NCBI GenBank assembly: GCA_030220185.1
Contig: JASPKZ010007797.1
Span: 974,001-1,038,000, forward strand
DNA: 64,000 nucleotides
Source of the DNA: Diploptera punctata
Taxonomy: Eukaryota; Arthropoda; Insecta; Blattodea; Blaberidae
Reading direction: 5' to 3'
Both the position numbers and the translations under genes were made by a program. Below the pieces are notes generated by a model. That model saw nothing but the letters and a program-made list of their open reading frames with translations. It was not told the DNA's origin and did no database searches. Positions 24,800-37,030 of the stretch are shown piece after piece (within the stretch, counting starts at the first letter, position 1; every line of letters begins with the position of its first letter).

Positions 24800-27150
24800 A
24801 GTATAATCCTTATATAATCAATTTGATATGTACTTTGAACAGGCTAACAGATCTCTATCATGCTGTTAATGGTGATAATCCTTAATCATTATTTACCTCT
24901 GAGTCACTCCTACAATGCAAATAGCCAAGGAAAATAACACAGGAGAATAACTTATTTTTTAAGTGCTCTTAAGAAAATAGAAAACAAATAATAGTTATTT
25001 TGATGACTAGTTACAAAAGCAGAGGTTTAGTAATGAGATGCTCAAGTTAGAACATGACTGAAGAGAGATACTAATCCTAATTTTGTTACGTGTTTTCTAC
25101 AATACTTTATCTATGTTCATAATATTTTAATACATGTCATATATTTGGTATATTTAATGAAATGTATTTATTGCAGAAACATATTGTTTAGATAAAGAGT
25201 AATATGGGGGCTTTGCAGAAAAAAAAGACACAATAAATCAACAAACGTTGTTATATTCTACAATTTTAGGTGCTAGTTTCATATGTAAATTTAAAGTAAA
25301 ACTGAGCAAAGGTGATTTTTCATGGTTCATCAAGAAAAATTTTAAAAGTAGTCCAAGATGCAACTATTAATAACTTCCAGAAAAGTCAATGAAAGTTTAT
25401 TTATGTAGTTATACAAAATTCAAGGACTATTGTGTTTTATGTTTTGTTGAACCTGTAATTTAAGTTTTGATAGCGTGTTTTGTTAGAATATAAAGTATAG
25501 GTTTTGTTACCCAGTAACTACGAATTAAAGCATCACTAATTGTTATAATTCAAATATATTTGTAGTCTATAACTAACGGCATATTTTAGACAACTGATTC
25601 GCAAATAATCCTGTCATATTGCACCTTGGGGAAAAAGAGGGCCACGAGTGTAAAAATGTCATAGATTGAGTTAAGACTACTATCTGTTACAAAAAATGGT
25701 TACAAATTTATTTCTTTATGGCCACAAGTCATGTGCAAGAAAATGGAGACATATAAAATTGTGTCCATATCAAATAGCGTATGTATTATACCTTTTTTAA
25801 AACTTTAATTGTTAATAACTCAAACTAAACTTTTTACACTTGTGGTTGTCGTCTTCCCAAGGTGCGATATGTTCATATCATATGTATCTACTTGACTGCT
25901 GCTGCTAGGATTTATATCGAACTTAACAATTGTCTTAAAACTTTATACTCTACCTTCCATTAATAACTTCATAAAAATTGTCCAAATATTTTAATATCAG
26001 TTACAATTAAATTAATATTTCCAGTAAATCTTTCAATAAATTTCACTACTGAATGTTTTATTTTAAGAAATGAAACCTGTCCAAATCAGAATCATCACCT
26101 TTTCAGAAAACTTTATGAATCTCAACTAAAATTCTACATATTGTGTGTTATATTTTACGAAGAATACATGGATCCAAACTTTGAGTTGAAATTTGACTGA
26201 AGATGGAAGTAATACTATACTCTTGAAACCGGTATCGTGAAGATACCCAACTTTATGAGGTGAGATGTTAAAGGATTTTCTCCAACTCATTCATTAATGT
26301 AAGTACCTCAGTGTTTCCTCCCACTGTAATTTTAATTAAACATCTACGTATCATTATCAGTTCCATCTAGTTGGATGATATGTAGTGTATCAGAACTAGT
26401 CTTCAAGAATATCTACAATTATGAGGCGAGTCATAAAGTCTAACTCAATTTATTTGTAAAAATCTTCTCATCCATCGCTTGGTCACCTGAAGTAGATTTT
26501 AGTTGATATCAATGTAGCACTAATATATTTCTGGACATGGATTCTCATCAAAACTTTATCTATGAAGTATCCTCCAAACCCTCTAGTAAGTGTAATTCCA
26601 ATGGCAATATGACTTTTAATTGACTTGTATCATTTTTTCTCTTGCTTTCCAATAGAATTCTTGAGTCTCCATTCTGAGCTGTTTGTTCCTGTCCACCTAT
26701 TTACCTATCAAGAGATGTTCAGGTTGAGTACTTGCCCTGTTTCATTATAAATTGTGTTTGAAACTGGCAACCAAATTCAATTTTATGGAGGTAGTCAGAT
26801 ACACAATGGTGAAGAGATGGAATGCAGCTACAGCATATTTTCTTGGCAGTGACCAAATGTGGACATCTGTCTAACTTTTTCGTTCTAACTTATTTTATGT
26901 ATTTATTAGTTCAGTTCTTATGCCTAAAATGTTAGTTAAACTTTAATATACGAAATGTGTAATAGGAAGTCTTATTTACATTATATGGGGACCAAATCCA
27001 TGGCATTAAGAATCGAGTAGGAAGTGCAAATGAGTAGCACAACTGGCCATGCTTCTCAAGAAAGAAGAAAAGAAAAAATGCTCTTGTAAGAGCAAAACAA
27101 CTTAAATATTGGGAAGCAAAAAGGTTTAAATAATATAAAATGCAGCTATT
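24800..27150. other. AT-rich DNA with one PLE-like arm, otherwise nothing recognised
   Basis: A CTGAAGATGGAAG box with GAAACCGGTATCG and terminus ATGAGGTGAGATGTT lie at 26195-26270, and a terminus fragment GAGGCGAGTCATAAAG at 26420. The rest has no gene or repeat copy I can support. Confidence 0.5.
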
Positions 27151-27155
27151 AAAAA

Positions 27156-27490
27156 GTCCCTCGCCTTAGCCGAATGATTAAGGCAAGATGCCTTGGCACA
27201 GAGTTACGGGACTTGTGCTGGTTCAAGTCTCCATGAGAGAAGAAATTTTCTCATAGAATTTTAGCCAGTATGAGATCAGTGCCCATCCAACATTGTGAGG
27301 CATGTGGGAAGCTACAATAAGTAGCGGCTCCTAGTTGAGAAGACCAGTTATAACAGCTGAGGGACCTGACATACTGACCACATGTCACCACCACACTGGC
27401 AGGATGATAGTCTACCTCTGTGATTAATACATGTAGATGTGAGGCCAATGCCGACTGGTAGGCCAAGGGCCTTCTGGGCCTGTCATGCCA
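27156..27490 (+). repeat. SINE S2 copy
   Basis: tRNA-like head (GCCGAATGATTAAGGCA..., GGTTCAAGTCTCC), then GAAGAAATTTTCTCAT, TGTAGCTTCCCACATGCC-complement and GGCCTTCTGGGCCTG. Other copies: 43838-44170 (plus), 44455-44695 (minus, head missing), 50368-50687 (minus), 3330-3455 (plus fragment). Confidence 0.8.
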
Positions 27491-28402
27491 AGAAGTTGTT
27501 TTTTTAGCCATTAAAAAACAACCCCTCTCTCTCTCTCTCTATATATATATATATGTGTGTGTATGAGTCAGAAAGTTTTCTTGGGTTTTCCATGATTTAG
27601 AAAACCCAAGAAACCTTTCTTAATCATATTTACATCTGTGAAAATCTACAATATACTCTTTCACTAATAAACCTTGTATAAGAATTAGATTATTATACAA
27701 TGCTTATGTGTAACAAGTCATTGATCTATATGATCAAATCGAGAGTTCCTACCATGCCATCCAGCAGATAACGTAAAATAATGCATTTCTGATGTATTAT
27801 TATTTATAATTTATTATTCTTTTAACACTACTTTATAGCTAGTAAAGCTTATATTTTATATGTTTTATATTAAATTTATCACTTAAAATGAAAGATAAGT
27901 TAATATTTGAAGAGAAAAAATGATGCCTAAACTGGGGTTTGAACCAGAGTCATCGGGATCAAATTTCAGTTTAAGTAAAAAATTTACTCTTCAAAAAAAT
28001 TATTTATTCAATATGAGTGTATAAATTTACATATAACAGTAACCATTAATGAACCTTTATAGGAAAAAATCACCCTTTGCGAGCGAAAGCCCATATATAG
28101 ATAGGAAAAATACATTCTACTTTGCCGGCAGTTCTGGTTCACGTAGTTCCATATATTTTTCAAGAGATGGCAGGAGAATGTTCTTTATACTATTGAGTGG
28201 GGAATTCCCTTTTAATTCACTTAGGACTATTTTATTGTGAGATAATCAGTGGAGTTCTTGTGTCATGCGTCATTACTTATTACGGTGGTTCATTCATAAC
28301 ATATTTATCCTATTTTTTTTTTGGTAAAATGGCAAAAATAAAGCTGAATTAATGTGAGGAAATAGAACAAGTATTGAATGAAAGTGGTAGTAAGTTTTAG
28401 AA

Positions 28403-29268
28403 TTGGCATTTAGTGACAGTGGAGGGGATTCTCACGAAATATCAAGTAGTGAAAGTGAATGCGAGGGTGACATAAGTGACACCACATACACTAGTGCACC
28501 TAGCTGGGTAGAGGTGAGTAATTTAGATCCCGGTCCAACTTCTAATATATCAATATATAAAATTCAGCAGGGGCTGGCATTACCATCTCGTTTTGATCAG
28601 GATACCAATCCAGTGGAATATTTTCACCCTTTTCTTTTTACAATGAAATTTTTAACGTAATAATGAAGGAAACCTGCATTCAAGAGGAAACAAACAAAAA
28701 TCAACATCCTTGACTAAAAGAGCTAGAATTGCACCATAGTCCCCCTCAAAAGTTTCTGATATAAAAGCATTTTTCAGGATAGTGATCAACATGAGGCTTC
28801 ACCCCACCCCTGATATCAAGGTCTACTTTTCCAAAAATTTAACTTTTTTTTTTGGCGATGTTTTTCCAGGAGATGAATTTCTCCTCTTGTTTTGGAATCT
28901 ACATTTTGCTTGCTGAAGGTAACAACAAGTTAGCTAAAGAGCATTTATACAGAGTGTGATCTCAAGTTGTCAAGGACTTGACCTCATCCCTCCTAACAGA
29001 TCCTACAGATCCACCTCAAAGTTCCCATATTTATATTGACAAGTACTATACTTCACCTGAGTTAGCAGATGAATTATGGAAGATGAATATGGTCACAACA
29101 GGGACAGTGCTGAGCAATAGAAAAAATATTTCAGATTCCCTGAAGAAAAATAAAAAGCGGAGGGAAGTATTTAGTTTTAGAAACAAAGAAAAACTGGCTC
29201 TCGCATGGAGAGATAAAAGAACCATATCTCTTCTGAATACTTATCGAAAAGGGGACAAAATTAAATGA
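28403..29268 (+). pseudogene. piggyBac transposase fragments
   Basis: 28403-28660 reads an acidic N-terminus (SSESECEGDISDTTY) and then NPVEYFHPFLF. 28978-29268 reads the DDE region IYIDKYYTSPELADELWKMN, TTGTVLSNRKN, FSFRNKEKLALAWRDKRTIS, the pattern around the third catalytic Asp in PGBD4-like transposases. The large middle part of the enzyme is missing and the pieces are in different frames, so it is dead. Confidence 0.75.
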
Positions 29269-29344
29269 TGGCAGTACCTCCAAAGATATGGGTTTCAAAA
29301 TTTATCATACAAAGAATTTTTAGGAACAAAAAAATTCTCCAATC

Positions 29345-29635
29345 TTCATATTTGAAGAGAAAAATTATACACTCAGACTGGGGTTTGAACCCGGGACCTT
29401 TTGCACTCTAGGCAAATGCTCTACCAAGTGAGCTATTTCAGAAACTCCAATCTAAATGCAAATTTTTTCTCTAGATTGGAGTTTCTCACATAGCTCACTA
29501 GGTACAGCATTCACCTAGAGTGCAAGAAGTCCTGGGTTCAAACCCCAGTCTGAACGTATAATTTTTCTCTTCAAGTATAATTTATTCACCATTGAGATGT
29601 ATGAAATGAATAATAAAAACATATTCAATCTTTCT
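29345..29635. repeat. S4 palindromic tRNA-derived SINE
   Basis: Antisense tRNA-like half (29365-29450), hinge with GGAGTTTCT inverted pair, sense half (29470-29560, GGTTCAAACCCCAG), mirrored ends ATATTTGAAGAGAAAAATTAT / ATAATTTTTCTCTTCAAGTAT in part, then a tail TTATTCACCATTGAGATG...AATAATAAAAACA. Inserted in the piggyBac remnant. Confidence 0.8.
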
Positions 29636-30059
29636 TTATATAATTTATAGAAAAATAAGAAACCATCAATGGAACTATTAACAGTTATGAAATACTCTTC
29701 CTTATCTAGGTGCACTATTTACATTATTATTACTGGTATTATTTATTCATATTGCTATTATTATGAGTATTTTGTGAAGGAACTTTTCATACAATAACTT
29801 ACTAATACAGAGTGATCAAAAAGTGTTACAGTTAAACAGGCCAGTGAGACTTATGCCATTTTCACAGTGACAGTTTTTAAGTAAAGTAATAAAACATTGT
29901 TTTGAAGCAATAAGTGATGGATATTAACAAAAAACAAAGGTATATGTTGTTTTTAAAAGTAGATACACAATTTAAGTAGCATTTATTAACATTTGCATGA
30001 AATTAATTATTTTCAAAATTTACCTTTTGCTCCTGGCCATAAAAAATCGTCGCCCGAGA

Positions 30060-30355
30060 AGGGTTAAATTAAAATATTTTATACCTCACCTCATATTCAA
30101 TCTTCTAATTATACCGGTTTCAGTCGACAAGAAATTACTGAAGATGAAGCTGCCCAGACTTTGAAACCGGTATAATTAGAAGACTGGATATGAGGTGAGG
30201 TATAAAAGATTCTAATTTAAAATTTAAATCATTAATGAATTGAAAATTAACATCTTACCTCATATTGTGTTGATTCTTGGGAACATATTCCTGACAGGTA
30301 TTAATTATCCAATTCATTAATGATTATTAAATAAAACCTCATAGTGTTCCTTCCT
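30060..30355. mobile_element. PLE fold-back pair, hammerhead-like right arm
   Basis: Left arm (30075-30130) is truncated; right arm (30125-30230) is longer, with a core at 30138-30172 and terminus ATATGAGGTGAGGTATAAAAG. A second terminus (30250-30350) of another copy, ending CCTCATAGTGTTCCTTCC, follows directly. The left side is broken by the piggyBac element. Confidence 0.7.
30138..30172 (+). ncRNA. Hammerhead-ribozyme-like motif
   Basis: AATTA, CTGAAGA, T, stem II GAAG/CTTT, GAAA, C-CG-G, triplet GTA, then TAATT. Stem I is a perfect five-pair match. Confidence 0.65.
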
Positions 30356-31235
30356 AAAAATATAAATTATATAACATGTTTATAGATTTGTTACTTTTAT
30401 TATTATTTATAATTATGATCACCACCATCACAGTTTATTAATTATGAATAAAAGGAAACCAAGGGTTGGAACAACAATCAGCTATTTATGAAGTTCATCT
30501 TGCCTTGATATACAAGGCTAGAAGACTGTAACAATTACCAAGTTGTACACTGGATAGCTTGTCTGTTCCATCATAACAAATATATTTTATCTAATTTTTT
30601 TCTCTCTCTTATGAATTTGAAATAATTATGAAATCAAAAAAACAAAATCTCTTTTTCCTTCCATACCCAAAATTTCATATCCTTTTCTGCTATAGATTGC
30701 ACTTTCTTTTAAAAAATATCATAACAAATGCCATTTCAATCAGACATCAAAATGACAATCACTATGAAATTGTAGCAATTTTTATAATATACAGCAGAGA
30801 AAATAAGAAATTTTGTATTTTAGCACACATGTTCATTTATCTGAAAAATAAAAGTAGATTTTCGCTGTATAAATGCGACGAAATTATAGTCTGAAAAAAT
30901 TTTAAAAATATGAGGCGAGTCAAAATACATAACTCATAATAATTAAAAGAGACCTCATAGTGTTATTTCCTACAAATTTTAAATAGATTTTCATTGTTTT
31001 CACTCTTTCACATCACAGTCCTGAAACTGTTATGGCCTACACAAAATTTTCCAGTAATCTGTTTCTGGGCCAACCTAATGATCTTTCACCATTACATTGG
31101 TAAATTAAAACTGCCTTAGAAAAAAAAAAGTAATCAATTGAGTTGGTGTTTACTTGATGAAAATCTATATTTATTAATTAAATAAAAATAAAACTTGAGT
31201 TTTATTTGATTTTCATATATATTATATAATTCAGT

Positions 31236-31268
31236 GACAGCTGTTTCGGTACACTGTACCTTCTTCAG
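31236..31268 (-). ncRNA. Hammerhead-ribozyme-like motif (left arm)
   Basis: Minus strand: CTGAAGA, one unpaired A, stem II GGTAC/GTACC with loop AGT, GAAA, stem III A-C/G-T with loop AGCT, cleavage triplet GTC. Every position of the conserved core fits except the extra base after the first box. Confidence 0.7.
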
Positions 31269-31401
31269 ACATGTTAACAAATTATGAATTGTGTTCCAAC
31301 TGATCTAAGCAACAATACAATATTTATTTAAATTTTTTAATTTAGCAAAGGGGATTCATTCAAATCAAGTTGAGAATTTAAGTTTTTTACTACTTTTAAA
31401 T

Positions 31402-31432
<31 letters not shown>

Positions 31433-31551
31433 CTGTTAAATTCTCAACTTGATTTGAATGAATCCCCTTTGTTAAATTTAAAAATTTAAATAAATATTGT
31501 TGTATTGTTGCTTAGATCAGTTGGAACACAATTCATAATATGTTAACATGT

Positions 31552-31583
31552 CTGAAGAAGGTACATGTACCGAAACAGCTGTC
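31552..31583 (+). ncRNA. Hammerhead-ribozyme-like motif (right arm)
   Basis: Plus-strand partner of 31236-31268: CTGAAGA, A, GGTA/TACC hairpin with loop CATG, GAAA, C-AGCT-G, GTC. The two arms differ in the stem II loop while the stem is kept. Confidence 0.7.
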
Positions 31584-32084
31584 ACTGAATTATATAATAA
31601 ATATGAAAATCAAATAAAACTAAGTTTTATTTTTATTTAATTAATAAAAAAAAGTAATTTTTACATTCCAAAATTGTTTCAAAACCTGAATTTAAAAGAA
31701 TATAATGAAGTAGGTAAAATAGAACATTTGTTACAATGAAATGATCCTTATTTTTACTCGGATATTAAGCTTGTATAAAAGTTAGTTACACAAGGATTAT
31801 TAGTAAGGTTGTATGTTTTGTACATTCTGTCAATTCAAGTCATCCCCTCTTTCTCATAATTCTTGTAAGGTACTCTACTTTCATCTGATTGTAATACTAG
31901 TCATTTAATAAGTAATGCACATAATTTTAGTTCTCAACTACCTTTCATTGGAAATGAACGAAACTTTACACAATGTAAAAATAACAAACTATGAGGTAAG
32001 ATATAAAAAATTAATAATTAATTCATGAATTAAGAACCTCATAATGTTATTTTGCATATTTAACTATGGAGTAATACCTTATCA

Positions 32085-32255
32085 GTCATATTTGAAGAGA
32101 CCTCAGTAGCTCAGTTGGTAGAGCATTTGGCCCGGCAAGTCAAACGTCCCGGGTTCGAGTCTCGGTCTAGGCGAAAATTTTTCTCTTCAAATATAATTTA
32201 TCCTTCAGTGAGAAGTGTTAAATCAATAATAAAAACCTTATTAGACATTTGTTAA
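32085..32255 (+). repeat. S4 SINE, sense half only
   Basis: ATATTTGAAGAG runs directly into a tRNA-like unit with good A and B boxes (TAGCTCAGTTGGTAGAGC, GGTTCGAGTCTCG), then the CTTCAGTGAGAAGTGTTAAA tail. Not a functional tRNA: it lacks a matching acceptor stem and is part of the repeat family. Confidence 0.75.
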
Positions 32256-32334
32256 CAGTTTGGGTTTCCATCTTGACTCTAAGTTGGAACATTCAAATAA
32301 AAGCAAATATAATAAAGGGTATATTTTAAAATAC

Positions 32335-32745
32335 AATAGGAAGTAACATTAAGAGGTTTATTAAATACTTAAGACATTTAGTCTGCACATTCTTGCCTCT
32401 TATGGTTGTTTTTATCGAACATATGTTTCAAAGCTTCTGGACTCATCATCAGACTGATTTTTTCAACTTGGCCTTGATTCTTGATTCCTGCTATCTCTGC
32501 TCCTGGTCCAATGAACTTACTAATGAGGATCAAAACAAATTCTGAAATTCCCGGAGAAAGGAACCTCATTAGTAAGTTAATTGGACCAGGAACAGAGAGG
32601 GCAGGAGTCAAGAATCAAGGCTGACAACTTGAGAAAAATCAGTTTGTAATCGCTGACGATGGGGTTCAGAAGCCTTGAAACATATGTTTGACAAAAACAA
32701 CCATAAGAGGTAAGAATGTACAGACTAAATGTCTTAATTATCATA
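32335..32745. mobile_element. PLE fold-back (ACATATGTTTCAA family)
   Basis: Arms about 32370-32560 and 32562-32740. The right arm reads a tail of the PLE type (IPGERNLISKLIGPGTE). Both arms have a CTGAYGA box followed by GAAACATATGTT, but stem II is weak. A related copy is at 61980-62245. Confidence 0.75.
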
Positions 32746-33589
32746 AAGGGTATTTTCAGTAATGCACTACTTAAAATAGATTCAGAAATTTTCTTGACTG
32801 ATCTCGATAGCTCCATCTCCATGTACGTACAAAAAGGTATTATAATATTTTGCTATTCAAAATTATACACACCTCTACACCAAGCTACTTAACCCCTCAC
32901 TTCCAACTCCTATCCACCAATCACAATTTGTGTATAAGACTGCACCAGAACCTCCTACTTCACAATACACAATAAAGAACTTCCCATTGTTCTAATTCCT
33001 ATACCGTACCTACTGCTAGACTTTTACCACAAGAAATAAGGAACTGCCAGACATTAGTTTCCTTTAAAATAAATTTAAAACTCTTTATTTTGTAATTGAT
33101 GTTTCAGTGGATTAATTGATGATTTCTGATTTTTTGCTTCCCTAAAAGCATTGAGATCAGATGCAGATGTTGATGCCAGAATAAAGAAAGCAAGATATTT
33201 TAATAAAAATACAAACTCAATTATTAAATCAAGATATGTTCCACATTCAATTGAAATCAATTTGGAAGTCGAAACAAATCTCCTTAAGATTTAAACTAAG
33301 ATTATTTAATTCAAATGTGAAATAAATTTTATTATACAGCTCTGAACTTGGAAAGCTACAAAACAAATTGGAAAGAAATTGTAAATCGTTGCCTGAGAAA
33401 TATCTTGGTATATGGTGGCCAGAGATTATAAACAAATAAAGAATTTTGGAGAAGAACAATTCAAAATTAAATTTGTAAAGAAATAAAATTTAGGAAATGG
33501 AAATGGGTTGGTTATGTATTAAGGAGTGAATAATATGGAGGTTTGTTTCTGATCTCTGATAAATTATTTATAAGTTTTACCTTAAGAAA

Positions 33590-34620
33590 AGCAGTATTTC
33601 CACCATTGATCATGTTCTATTTGATGGCCCTTCACCCAAACTATGGCTCGGCATTGGAGTTTCCACTGCAGAAGACTCTTACTCAGCACAGCCATGTCTA
33701 GAAGTTCCCACTCCTCTTTATACACTTTCCAGAGACCGTCTATTGTTCGAGGACGCCTGTTTCCCAATGCCCTTTTGAAAAGTACAAAGGCACAAAAGTC
33801 CATTGGTGATGCATCAGGAGACTTCATTGGGATGTTGCTGAATGGAATAGCATGTATTCCAGTTTCTTGCTCCATTCTCTCCAGGAACGCCAGCGTTGAA
33901 CCCGAAGTGTGACTGGAGATCTTGTCTTGGTGAACCCAGACTTGGTTTTTGTCTGTACCATAGAGAGCTGGGATTTCAGGCCGGTAAATTGGGGTGAGAA
34001 CTTCTTCCTAGTAGTACTGGGAGTTGATTTTGACCTTTTACCTACTCTACGAATGGTCAGTTTCCCATTGTAGCAATATCCCGCGATGACCATAAATCCC
34101 TTGGAGAAACTTTCTTTGCATTCGGCATACCACTTTTGAAAAATTTTTTCACTCCTTTCTCTATAGTAAATTGCCCGGGGTTTGTTGCAGTTTCCTAGAT
34201 AAACATATGCTTCATCAATGTGACGTGGCAACAATTTATGAACCCTGCTTTTGTGGCGCTTCTCCACGTTTAAATCTTTGTTTATTATGGTGTTTACAGT
34301 TTTAAGGGATATTCCCAATCTGTTCGCAATCACCCTTTGTGTGGCAGGGTAACCACCAGAGATAAGGGCCTTGACCTTTCTGATTACATTTGGGGTGCGG
34401 GTAGTAGCAGGTCATGGACTTGCCTGTTTTTTTCCCCCTTTGGAATTAATCCCAAGCGACACTTTACCTTTTTATTAAGCACTGAGCTAATTCCACACTT
34501 TGACACCACAAAATTACGTTTTTTGCAAGCCTCAATAATCGCGGAATAACTATAATTAGCATCGGAAAGGGCAGTAATATACCCTTCCCAAAACGGGTCT
34601 ATCTGCTTAGGCATTATGAA
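33590..34620 (-). pseudogene. Tc1/mariner-superfamily transposase, frameshifted
   Basis: Minus strand. N-terminus MPKQIDPFWEGYITALSDAN with a helix-turn-helix, a second DNA-binding stretch (VIANRLGISLKTVNTIINKD), IIFSDEK-like region replaced by FQKWYAECKESFSKGFMVIA, then VWVHQDKISSHTS (second catalytic Asp) and SPDASPMDF-CAFVLFKRAL (third acidic block, as in SPDLNPIE). At least two frameshifts. I could not find convincing terminal inverted repeats. Confidence 0.7.
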
Positions 34621-34764
34621 AGCAACACGCGTGCGAGTGTAAGAGAAGCAGCACACTGAATGGTTTGATCACCTCGCACACTCCTGTCCTGATGACACAC
34701 ACTCCAACTTCACAATCTACTTGGCAAATCGTTCTCAGAGATCGGAAACAACCCTCCGTAAATC

Positions 34765-35160
34765 ACATCAATGGCATTTGACAGGAACCCTCAAGGATTG
34801 AGAAGGCAAAGAGGAAGACCTATAGGGCAACAATGGAGTAATACCATTAGGGATGAAGCTGAACAGGCAGGGATAAGTTGGAATGAAATTAAGGCATTTG
34901 CAAACAACAGAGAGCGTTGGCAAGCTTTCATGAAGGCCCTATGCTTCCCAGTGGAGTGACCAGGATCTACTGCTAGTAATAGTATTGACATATTCATCAC
35001 AATTATAGTTTAATTTGTATAAATTTTGCTTATAATTGTGTATGTTATGATCCTGTGTAAACATTTACTGTGTTTAATATTTTTCTGCCGAAGAGAAGGC
35101 CTTGTGGTCTTAACTCTGCCAGTTTAAATAAATCATTATTATTATTATTAGATTCCAATG
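34765..35160 (+). repeat. LINE 3' end with (ATT)n tail
   Basis: Reads GLRRQRGRPIGQQWSNTIRD, AEQAGISWNEIKAFANNRER, MKALCFPVE then stop, a typical LINE C-terminus, followed by a 3' UTR ending in (ATT)n at 35135-35150. Confidence 0.7.
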
Positions 35161-35837
35161 ATTCAGTAATTCTCAGTCGGAGACTAATCAGAACACGATT
35201 ATTTAACTCGACTAATGAACCTGCCCACCTTCTGATGTCACTGCCCACCATGGTCATGTGAATATTTTAAACTTTTAAGGTTCTTTTCTGACTTGTAGAT
35301 CTATAGCAATATATATATTGATGGTAGAAGATATAAAGAGTGATTCATTAATTTTTATTACACGATTCTGGAAGTTTGTAGAAGTGACTCAGTTCATAAA
35401 GTTTAAATAAGGAGATGTTTTACATCATTGAGATGTATGAAATGAATAATAAAAACATTTAAAAAAGGAATCAATGTCTATAATATGATGGTGGAATGAT
35501 ATCGGAATCAAGTTAATTTCAAATCTCCTACTTCACCTGATTGTCAAGCAATGTGAAGTTGGAAGCAGTACACATAATATTGTACACAGAAGACATGTGA
35601 TATCACAAGACTAAACACATGGAGCTCTGTCAAATTGAATTGCCCATCATGAAGAAAAAGATTTCAAATCAATTCAATCCTTCAATAATTACAGCATTTA
35701 AAAAACTGTACACCTATTGATACAGATTCAAAACCTTATCCAATTATCAACTACAATCCTCAAAGATATTTAAGTAAAATTTTATAATTTAAGATTTAAA
35801 TTAAAATTTTTATACCTCACATCCAGTCTTCTACTTA

Positions 35838-35872
35838 TACCAGTTTCAAAGTTTAGGCAGCTTCATCTTCAG
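35838..35872 (-). ncRNA. Hammerhead-ribozyme-like motif (left arm)
   Basis: Minus strand: AATTA, CTGAAGA, T, stem II GAAG/CTTT, GAAA, stem III A-C/G-T with a two-base loop, triplet GTA, then TAAGT, pairing partly with AATTA. Confidence 0.55.
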
Positions 35873-36148
35873 TAATTTCTTGTCGACTGATGTTATGTCG
35901 ATCAGAACTGCTTCTTCCTCCCTCTGTTGGTGGACTGATGAACCTCCAGACAAATCAGAATCCCCAGGAATTTCGAAGTTCATAAGTTTTTCTTTCTTGC
36001 TTTTTTTTTAATGTGGAAGAACGAAAAGAAAAACTTATGAACTTCGAAATTCCTGGGGATTCTGATTTGATTCGGAGATTCATCGATTCACCAAGAGAGG
36101 GTGGAAGAAGCAGTTCTGATTGACATAACATCAGTCGACAAGAAATTA

Positions 36149-36183
36149 CTGAAGATGAAGCTACATAAGCTTTGAAACTGGTA
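36149..36183 (+). ncRNA. Hammerhead-ribozyme-like motif (right arm)
   Basis: Plus strand: AATTA, CTGAAGA, T, stem II GAAGC/GCTTT, GAAA, C-TG-G, triplet GTA, then TAATT, the exact complement of the upstream AATTA (stem I). Confidence 0.65.
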
Positions 36184-36464
36184 TAATTAGAAGACTGGAT
36201 ATGAGGTGAAGTATAAAACATTTTATTAATATTGAGTGGAGAACATATTTTTAATAACTCACCTCATACAATTTCAAATTTCTTTGAGACCATTGGTTTT
36301 GAAGAAATTTGAAACTGTATGAGGCGAGTTATTAAAAATATGTTCTTCACTCAATATTAATGATATAACCTCATAATGTTTACTTCCCAACATTAATTTA
36401 AATATAAAACATTTTAATTAAAATCTTAAATTAAACCTCATGGTGACTTTTTCCTATAAAAGTT

Positions 36465-36660
36465 TAAAATTTTATAACCACACCTCATATTCTTCTTCTT
36501 CTTAGATTAGTTTTGGGAACTTCTTCGGTTGCATCCTCAGTATTTTTACAACAGTTAGTATGTTGTCTTGAAGAGGCGACTAAGGAGAAGAAGAAGATGA
36601 GGTGATATGACAAATTTTTAAAAAATAAATAATACCTCACAGTGTAAATTTCTAAAAAGT
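36465..36660. mobile_element. Short fold-back with TTCTTCTTCTT ends
   Basis: Arms CACCTCATATTCTTCTTCTT and its near complement around a centre at about 36550, then a CCTCACAGTGTAAATTTC terminus. A CTGAGGA box is present in the minus arm, but GAAA is degenerate. Confidence 0.65.
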
Positions 36661-37030
36661 TAATGTATAATAATAATAATTCTGAAACACATGTATTTCA
36701 TACTCTAAAATACTATATTAACTTCCACCCCCTATAATTCTGGACCACTTTACAACTAAATGAACTACTTCCCTAATCCTTTATCTTACTATCCATTATT
36801 TTCCCTTTCCAGTTTTCCTCAACGTGTTTTTCACTGAAGATACTTCTTTTTTTTTGTTTTAGTCCACAAAACAACATTCGTTAGCCATCAGTAATGGGTT
36901 CAGCACAATATTTTGAATAAAAAAGGATGTGCTTAAAGTTTTCCAGGTTCCAACATACACTTGGTCTTGTATAAAATCCCTGCTTGTTGTTATTCAAACA
37001 GGTACAGCAGACAATAAAAACTGTTCCCTT

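Larger units (their letters stand above)
28070..30066 (+). mobile_element. piggyBac-type transposon remnant
   Basis: Left end CCCTTTGCGAGCGAAAGC (28071) and right end complementary to CCCTTCTCGGGCGACG (30049-30064) are piggyBac-type inverted repeats; the right side is followed by TTAA. Inside are transposase pieces. A palindromic SINE sits at 29345-29635. The piggyBac lies within the left terminus of the 30-kb PLE fold-back. The left TTAA is missing, so that edge has been altered. Confidence 0.7.
31160..31665. mobile_element. Inverted-repeat element with (TA)n centre and paired hammerhead-like motifs
   Basis: Arms about 31185-31395 and 31433-31650 are near-perfect inverted copies around an alternating TA tract (31405-31432). 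Each arm has a TTATTTGATTTTCATAT-type outer end, a hammerhead-like core and an inner CAACTTGATTTGAATGAATC segment. The usual ATGAGGTGAGG terminus is not obvious, so it may be a different hammerhead-bearing family. Confidence 0.8.
35795..36440. mobile_element. PLE fold-back with a second fold-back inserted
   Basis: The outer arms meet at about 36005. The right arm reads MNFEIPGDSDLIRRFI and PREGGRSSSD, the same tail type as the intact PLE. Hammerhead-like cores are at 35838-35872 (minus) and 36149-36183 (plus). A second short palindrome (36225-36400, arms from ATTAATATTGAGTG) ends in CCTCATAATGTTTACTTCCC and sits inside the outer terminus, which resumes at about 36405-36455. Confidence 0.75.

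Noticed and set aside
32095..32175. tRNA gene (good A and B boxes)
   Set aside because: It is one of many copies of the same tRNA-like unit with identical flanks (CTCTTCAAATATAATTTAT), and no paired acceptor stem is visible; it is a SINE promoter, not a working tRNA. The same holds at 42270, 42570, 53030 and 62620.
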